A DNA stretch of 64,000 bases. Origin: Taurinivorans muris. GTDB taxonomy: Bacteria; Desulfobacterota; Desulfovibrionia; Desulfovibrionales; Desulfovibrionaceae. The notes below the pieces were generated by a model. It was given only the letters and a program-made list of their open reading frames with translations, had not been told where the DNA came from and did no database searches. Location: positions 868,001 through 932,000 of the forward strand of contig NZ_CP065938.1 in the NCBI RefSeq assembly GCF_025232395.1. The letters run 5' to 3'. Made by a program: the position numbers and the translations under genes. Positions 55,395 to 64,000 of the stretch are shown in pieces. Position 1 is the first letter of the stretch. Every line of letters begins with the position of its first letter.

Positions 55395-55485
55395 AACTAA
55401 ATAAATAAATTTAGAAACACGTCTTAATTGCTCCCCCCAAAAGCAAGAAATACAGGTGAGAAAAACGTATCAACTTACAAACCAC

Positions 55486-55540
55486 CCCTATCTCCAAGCA
55501 GCCCTTTCATTTGTTTATGAAGGGCTGTTTGGGGATAGGG
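55486..55540. repeat. 24-bp near-perfect long hairpin
   Basis: Left arm starts CCCTATCTCCAAGCAGCCC, right arm ends GGGCTGTTTGGGGATAGGG, six-base loop, one bulge. Very stable; no T-tract, so not an ordinary terminator. Confidence 0.6.
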
Positions 55541-55547
55541 TTTGGCA

Positions 55548-55572
55548 AAGCAACTGTTTTATACAGTTGCTT
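55548..55572. repeat. Second copy of the tracrRNA terminal hairpin
   Basis: AAGCAACTGT, loop TTTAT-like, ACAGTTGCTT; both 10-nt arms are identical to 54951-54974 in the tracrRNA, but no T run follows. Confidence 0.7.
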
Positions 55573-55584
55573 TACATGTCACAC

Positions 55585-55608
55585 AATTTTAAAGCCGCCT
55601 GCTTTTTT
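55585..55608 (-). terminator. Probable rRNA operon terminator
   Basis: On the minus strand CCGCCTGC, loop ATAAAAAA, GCAGGCGG, then CTTTAAAATT. It lies ~40 bases after the 5S gene. The T-tract is interrupted. Confidence 0.5.
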
Positions 55609-55650
55609 ATGCAGGCGGTTGGGGGATGAAAGGAATTAAATAAAAAAAGG

Positions 55651-55764
55651 TTTAGCGTCGTCCTACTTTCCCACAATAAAGACTGCAGTATCATCGGCGA
55701 AGAAGAGCTTGACTTCCGAGTTCGGAATGGGGTCGGGTATACCCTCTTCTCTATGGACACTAAA
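55651..55764 (-). rRNA. rrf: 5S ribosomal RNA
   Basis: About 114 nt. On the minus strand TAGTGTCCATAGAGAAGAGG opens helix I and GACGACGCTAAA closes it; the middle CCGACCCCATTCCGAACTCG is the universal 5S segment. Last gene of the rRNA operon. Ends are estimates to a few bases. Confidence 0.93.
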
Positions 55765-55835
55765 CCAAATTTGATGCTCAAGCCGTGCGGCGAGCAAAAT
55801 ATATAATTGACAGAAAAAGAAGAAAAGTTTTTGAG

Positions 55836-58750
<2,915 letters not shown>

Positions 58751-58874
58751 TCAAAAAAACTTGTCTTCTTCTTTTTCTGTTCAATTGTCAAAGAACCGTA
58801 ACTTGCGTTACTGCCGAAACAAATTCGGATAAAAATAATAAGGCTACTTATTCCTTCTGCCAAACTTGTTTCAA

Positions 58875-58950
58875 TGGTGGAGGCGAAGGGAATCGAACCC
58901 CCGACCCTCTGCGTGCAAAGCAGATGCTCTCCCAGCTGAGCTACGCCCCC
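58875..58950 (-). tRNA. tRNA-Ala (UGC)
   Basis: 76 nt including encoded CCA. Starts GGGGGCGTAGCTCAGC, anticodon TGC within CTTTGCACG, T-arm GGTTCGATTCC. Between tRNA-Ile and 23S in the rRNA operon. The 124 bases between it and 23S hold no gene. Confidence 0.97.
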
Positions 58951-58956
58951 GATTTG

Positions 58957-59033
<77 letters not shown>

Positions 59034-59314
59034 TTTTTTGCTCGCTTTTTTTGTCTTATACCGCGTCAGTCTCGTTTCTCTCTCGGTCATGTATGTCTTG
59101 ATACACTCCCTCGAGATAAACTCAACTTCCTTGTCTAAAACAAAAACAGCTTCACAAAAGCTTGCCTTAACCTACAAATTATCTTGAATGACAAAATAAC
59201 TTGCCCTTGCTAAAGCACCCTACAGCTTTCACGTGTGGTCTGTTCTGTAAGGTTTCATACAATCCGCAAAGATACCCTTGCGTATCGTAATTGAAGAACG
59301 AATGGAATGCTCTT

Positions 59315-60860
<1,546 letters not shown>

Positions 60861-60919
60861 AAAAATATGATTCCGTCTGAATTACAATAATTCAAACAAT
60901 TGAACTCAAAGCTCTTTAT

Positions 60920-60948
60920 TTTATTCCATTTCGCTCTTCAATTGTCAA
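60920..60948 (-). promoter_or_regulatory. Candidate proximal rRNA promoter
   Basis: On the minus strand TTGACA, then AATAAA at 17 nt or TAAAAT at 19 nt, ~60 bases before 16S. Weaker than the two upstream candidates. Confidence 0.35.
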
Positions 60949-61148
60949 TGACCCGTCCCAACCGACCTACGCCGCCGGAACCATTCTTCGGCCAACCTGC
61001 ATGGTATCGGCCCGCACAACCCCGAAAAACTCAAAAACAAAAGTCCGTATCCCTAAACCGCTTCCACGGTTTGCAAACCCGGAATTTCTCCGCTCCCTGC
61101 CGGACCGGCAAAGAACCGTTCTGAAATTTCTCTCAGTCGCGAAGTGCG

Positions 61149-61177
61149 TTTATGCACTATTTCATTCCCGCTGTCAA
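61149..61177 (-). promoter_or_regulatory. rRNA operon promoter
   Basis: On the minus strand TTGACA, 17-nt spacer, CATAAA, ~280 bases before 16S. The leader downstream contains a TGCCGG-A-CCGGCA hairpin. The 60860-61446 interval is otherwise gene-free. Confidence 0.6.
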
Positions 61178-61315
61178 GAACTTTTTTTCAAAATTTTTAA
61201 TATTTTTTCAAAATGCCCTTTATTCCTTGAAATCCCTCAAAAAAAACTTCTCGAAAAAAGCTCCTAGAAAAAGCTTCCTATAAAAAAACTCTAAAAACCC
61301 CAAACAGGAAACTCC

Positions 61316-61344
61316 TTTATCCCCCTTAATTACAAACTTGTCAA
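61316..61344 (-). promoter_or_regulatory. Distal rRNA operon promoter candidate
   Basis: On the minus strand TTGACA, 17-nt spacer, GATAAA, ~170 bases upstream of the previous promoter; tandem promoters are usual for rRNA operons. Confidence 0.5.
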
Positions 61345-61386
61345 CTTAATTTTTGACTCTTTATCCAACTCTTCACCATTAACCAT

Positions 61387-61426
61387 AAAAAAAAGCCCCG
61401 AAACACATGCTGTCCAAGGGCTTTTC
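61387..61426 (-). terminator. Terminator of the aspS-def-DUF2333 unit
   Basis: On the minus strand GAAAAGCCC, ~19-nt loop, GGGCTTTTTTTT, 20 bases after the DUF2333 stop. Confidence 0.85.
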
Positions 61427-61445
61427 ACACAATAAAAAAGGTCTT

Positions 61446-62363
61446 CTAAATACGAATACTGTCCCGTATATCGGAAATCCTATTGCGGGCAAAGAGCAAA
61501 TAGGAAACAATAAGTTCTCCGGAGTTCACGGTCGAAGTAATGTAAAGCGGATCATACGTACAGATTTTATCCAATAAACTCATAGCTTGGGCAAAATTTT
61601 CAGCATTGCCTTTTGCCGCAATCTCAGGATACAAGGTATACAAGGCATTCAAATAATCACGCACGACAAGAATAACACCTTGCACTTCATAGATTTTATT
61701 GTCCAACTCATAAAAAGACAAATTTTGAGAATTTTGCAATAAACCAAGGGCATATCCAAAAACGGTTTCTCCCAAAATAACGTTGAACGCTTCATAAATA
61801 TCATCGGTTCTCGCATTATAAACAGCTTTTTTATTCAGCAAATCCGTTTGATATTTTTTGATGGAGTTCAAACCTTTTTTATATGCCTGTTCCGCCGACG
61901 GAATAAAGAAAATTCCCCAGCGCTGCGGGGCAAAAGCGAATTGGTTCAAGCGGGCTTTGTATAAATTTTCATTTTCTCTGTCGCTGCTGCCGAGTTTTGC
62001 GATAACAGTCGAATAATTGTCAAGAAGCATTTTTGTTGCGACATATGTTCCGAATTGGCGGTATGCCCTGTTATCCATCACCCATTTATTAAAAATAATA
62101 TCATTAGCCGACCAGCCATAGGTTGAATCAAGCTCATACCGCATTCTGTTCACCAAAGCATCCAAAAGCTGCACGCCTTTTTCTTCTTCTGTCATTTCAG
62201 GCGAATAGCTTACTTGATAACATTCGGGAAAAACGGTTTGGTCCGTGAGGGCGTAAAGTTTTTGAAATCCCCACATGGACGCAATAAGAGCGATAAAAAT
62301 CGCAACTTGCATGAGCAATGTTCTTGCCACAATAAAAATATGGTCTTTACTTGGTGTGTACAT
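61446..62363 (-). CDS. DUF2333 family membrane-anchored protein
   Basis: 305 residues. One transmembrane helix near the N-terminus (about 12-34, VARTLLMQVAIFIALIASMWGF), with the rest predicted outside the cytoplasm. The segment MRYELDSTYGWSANDIIFNKWVMDNRAYRQFG resembles the DUF2333 family, which has no known function. Helical throughout. It starts 11 bases after the alpha/beta hydrolase gene and is last in a run with aspS and def. Confidence 0.75.
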   Translation of the reverse strand: MYTPSKDHIFIVARTLLMQVAIFIALIASMWGFQKLYALTDQTVFPECYQVSYSPEMTEEEKGVQLLDALVNRMRYELDSTYGWSANDIIFNKWVMDNRAYRQFGTYVATKMLLDNYSTVIAKLGSSDRENENLYKARLNQFAFAPQRWGIFFIPSAEQAYKKGLNSIKKYQTDLLNKKAVYNARTDDIYEAFNVILGETVFGYALGLLQNSQNLSFYELDNKIYEVQGVILVVRDYLNALYTLYPEIAAKGNAENFAQAMSLLDKICTYDPLYITSTVNSGELIVSYLLFARNRISDIRDSIRI

Positions 62364-62374
62364 ATATTCCTCTT

Positions 62375-63106
62375 TTACAAATACGCAATGATCATTTCAT
62401 ACGCATATTCAAAAAACATTTTTTGCGCTTGCTGATGATCATACGTTGTTAAAATATTTTCCGATGCATTTTCCCGTTTGCCGAAAGGCTGTCCGATACG
62501 GGCCACACAATTGCCCAACGTGAAAGGTGCGACGGAATAATCCAAATACACATTTACCCATTTTTTTATATGTTCAGCCTGACCGTGCGGACGAACAAGC
62601 CCCACGGGATCAAGACTAATCACCAAATCAACAGGAAGAGCCGCATACTGCCAAAAAGTTTTAAATACGGAACAAGCCCCCCAGCTGTGTCCGACAATAA
62701 AAATCTTTTTGTCTTGCTTATGGTATGCAGTCAGCAGTTCTTCCATACCGTGCAAATCATCATGTTCACGATAAAAGACATCAAGAGCAAAATTATTTTC
62801 CGCAAGCCGCTTTTTAAATTCAGGAATAACCCGGTACAAATAGGCATGAAAGCCATCGCAAAAACCACCGACAAACAAAAGGGCATCATTCTCGATTTGC
62901 TCCTGATGCTTCAGAATTTCGGCGATACACCCGTTTTCTTCCTGCCAGTCCGCAGGCTTTTGCAGCCGCAAACGTTTCAACAATTCCGCGTCATTTCTTT
63001 CATAGGTAAAATTAGTCTTCTTATGCCTTATAAAATCAGCAAAGCCCATAAAATTACCATAAAAAATCACGAGAAAAACGATGATAAAAAAAGCAAGAAA
63101 TTTCAT
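62375..63106 (-). CDS. Membrane-anchored alpha/beta hydrolase-like protein
   Basis: 243 residues. Hydrophobic N-terminus (MKFLAFFIIVFLVIFYGNF), a signal anchor. The nucleophile elbow is IFVGHSWGACS-like (IVGHSWGACSVF, GxSxG), the catalytic Asp may be in VISLDPVG, and His near the C-terminus in TTYDHQQAQ. The overall length is short for a lipase. Substrate unknown. It lies between def and the DUF2333 gene; initiation signals are weak (GGGG nine bases upstream). Confidence 0.7.
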   Translation of the reverse strand: MKFLAFFIIVFLVIFYGNFMGFADFIRHKKTNFTYERNDAELLKRLRLQKPADWQEENGCIAEILKHQEQIENDALLFVGGFCDGFHAYLYRVIPEFKKRLAENNFALDVFYREHDDLHGMEELLTAYHKQDKKIFIVGHSWGACSVFKTFWQYAALPVDLVISLDPVGLVRPHGQAEHIKKWVNVYLDYSVAPFTLGNCVARIGQPFGKRENASENILTTYDHQQAQKMFFEYAYEMIIAYL

Positions 63107-63142
63107 ACGGCAAAAACCCCGTCATGAAAACAGGCTTCCTCA

Positions 63143-63658
63143 TTATTTCTTTTTCATTTTCTTTTCATACATGGAACGTTTCAGATAACTGATCCTATCC
63201 ACAAAAAGTTTACCGTCCAAATGGTCGGTTTCATGCTGCAGACAAGCCCCGAAATACCCCTCGCCCTCAAAATGGACAAGGTTGCCATCCAAATCCAAGC
63301 CGTCCATCGCCACACGTTTCGGACGTGCGACTTTAGCCCGAAAGTCCGGAACAGATAAACAGCCTTCATTTTCAATATGCTTCGCCGGATCCAAAACCGT
63401 AATCACAGGGTTGACAACCACCCGAAAATCCTGAGGAATTTCCTCATCCGTATCATGGGACCGCAATAAGCTGACATCAACAATGACAACCCGGCGTAAA
63501 ACACCTATTTGGGGAGCGGCGATACCCACACCGCCGACAGTTTTTAAAGTATCCAGCATATCTTGCGCAAGTTCACGCACGCTGTCGTCGATTTCTCCGA
63601 CAGGCTCCGAAACTTTTTCCAAACGCGGATCCGGATATTGCACAACAGGTCTTAACAT
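63143..63658 (-). CDS. def: Peptide deformylase
   Basis: 171 residues. The three deformylase motifs are present: GVGIAAPQIG (near 43), EGCLSVP (near 98, metal-binding Cys) and QHETDHLDG (near 141, two metal-binding His and the catalytic Glu). It removes the formyl group from nascent proteins. It begins 3 bases after the aspS stop. A basic C-terminal tail (KRSMYEKKMKKK) is typical. The usual partner fmt is not next to it here. Confidence 0.95.
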   Translation of the reverse strand: MLRPVVQYPDPRLEKVSEPVGEIDDSVRELAQDMLDTLKTVGGVGIAAPQIGVLRRVVIVDVSLLRSHDTDEEIPQDFRVVVNPVITVLDPAKHIENEGCLSVPDFRAKVARPKRVAMDGLDLDGNLVHFEGEGYFGACLQHETDHLDGKLFVDRISYLKRSMYEKKMKKK

Positions 63659-63661
63659 AAT

Positions 63662-64000
63662 TTACTCTTGCTCCGCCTTTTTGTTTTCTTCACGCAAACG
63701 GAGCCCGAGATCGCGAAGCTGTGCCGCCGCAACAACATCCGGCGCATTTGTCAAAAGGCAGGTTGCTTTTTGCGTTTTAGGAAACGCAATAACATCACGG
63801 ATAGAACCCGCTCCAGCCAAAAGCATCGCTATGCGGTCCAAACCAAAAGCAATACCGCCATGAGGAGGCGTGCCATATTCCAGCGCATTAATGAAATAGC
63901 CAAACTGCGCATACGCTGATTCGTCTGTAAAGCCAAGCGCCTCAAACATATTGAACTGGTCTTCCGAAGTATGGATACGAATGGAACCGCCGCCGATTTC
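63662..64000 (-). CDS. aspS: Aspartyl-tRNA synthetase, C-terminal part (partial)
   Basis: Open to the window edge on the minus strand; the visible ~112 residues are the C-terminal end of a class II synthetase. Motif 3 is [20 protein letters not shown], followed by [14 protein letters not shown], the pattern of bacterial AspS. The preceding [15 protein letters not shown] is also AspS-specific. It aminoacylates tRNA-Asp, and in many deltaproteobacteria also tRNA-Asn. First visible gene of the aspS-def unit. Confidence 0.93.
   Translation of the reverse strand, partial: EIGGGSIRIHTSEDQFNMFEALGFTDESAYAQFGYFINALEYGTPPHGGIAFGLDRIAMLLAGAGSIRDVIAFPKTQKATCLLTNAPDVVAAAQLRDLGLRLREENKKAEQE

Larger units (their letters stand above)
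54983..55650. other. AT-rich gene-free interval between tracrRNA and 5S rRNA
   Basis: No supported gene. The left half (to ~55300) is very AT-rich without motifs. Bases 55299-55361 translate in one frame to NVIYEKESFLDWLKERIKI and a stop, which looks like a protein C-terminus, but a stop codon directly upstream means it can only be a remnant. The right half holds four hairpins, listed separately. Confidence 0.6.

Noticed and set aside
60869-60892. Promoter-like TTGAGT and TGTAAT just before 16S
   Set aside because: The start would fall ~14 bases from the mature 16S end, too close for the processing leader.

Overview
The window looks like chromosomal DNA from a low-GC member of the Desulfovibrionaceae (sulfite- or sulfate-respiring Desulfobacterota). 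The pointers are a split-Soret cytochrome c, a radical-SAM enzyme of the siroheme-dependent haem route (AhbC), a large pyruvate carboxylase next to a large PEP synthase, HypF for NiFe-hydrogenase maturation, and the general gene style. The species cannot be fixed from sequence alone. Most of the window is dense, ordinary housekeeping DNA. The accessory parts are a type II-C CRISPR-Cas9 locus at about 48.9-55.0 kb and a toxin-antitoxin pair at about 41 kb.

Layout. 1-2.6 kb: end of a glutamate-synthase-like gene, then a GntR regulator with an orphan TctC-type binding protein. 2.7-6.4 kb: two glycosyltransferases and tilS. 6.4-11.2 kb (minus): rlmE, yebC, ruvC, a metallo-hydrolase, lptF and lptG. 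11.3-12.9 kb: another CgeB-like glycosyltransferase. 12.9-17.1 kb (minus): uvrB-ligA. 17.2-20.3 kb: an MFS exporter diverging from a merR-cbiB pair across a MerR-type promoter with a 19-nt spacer. 20.5-31.4 kb (minus): argS, a SPOR protein, birA, pyc and ppsA, a pyruvate-to-oxaloacetate/PEP block that includes the ligase that biotinylates Pyc. 31.5-37 kb: pgeF, split-Soret cytochrome, and nadC-nadA-nadB. 37.2-40.8 kb: mgtE, a DUF368 protein and ahbC. 40.8-41.4 kb: relB-yoeB, lying between two identical 30-bp terminators. 41.5-48.9 kb: typA, then motA-motB-(PilZ-like)-hypF.

The CRISPR locus is complete: 24 repeats and 23 spacers (one repeat degenerate), then cas2, cas1 and cas9 on the opposite strand, then a tracrRNA diverging from cas9. 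The tracrRNA anti-repeat pairs with 28 nt of the repeat using only two G-U wobbles. Every repeat contains a complete promoter (-35 TTGCCT, 17 nt, extended -10 TGCTAAAAT). Each spacer should therefore start its own crRNA, as known in Neisseria type II-C. The first, degenerate repeat keeps exactly this promoter and has lost only the seven bases upstream of it.

55.6-61.4 kb (minus): one complete rRNA operon (16S, tRNA-Ile, tRNA-Ala, 23S, 5S) with candidate tandem promoters. 61.4-64 kb (minus): the end of aspS, def, an alpha/beta hydrolase and a DUF2333 protein. Start codons were moved inward from the longest open frame wherever a ribosome-binding site or the family N-terminus supported it.
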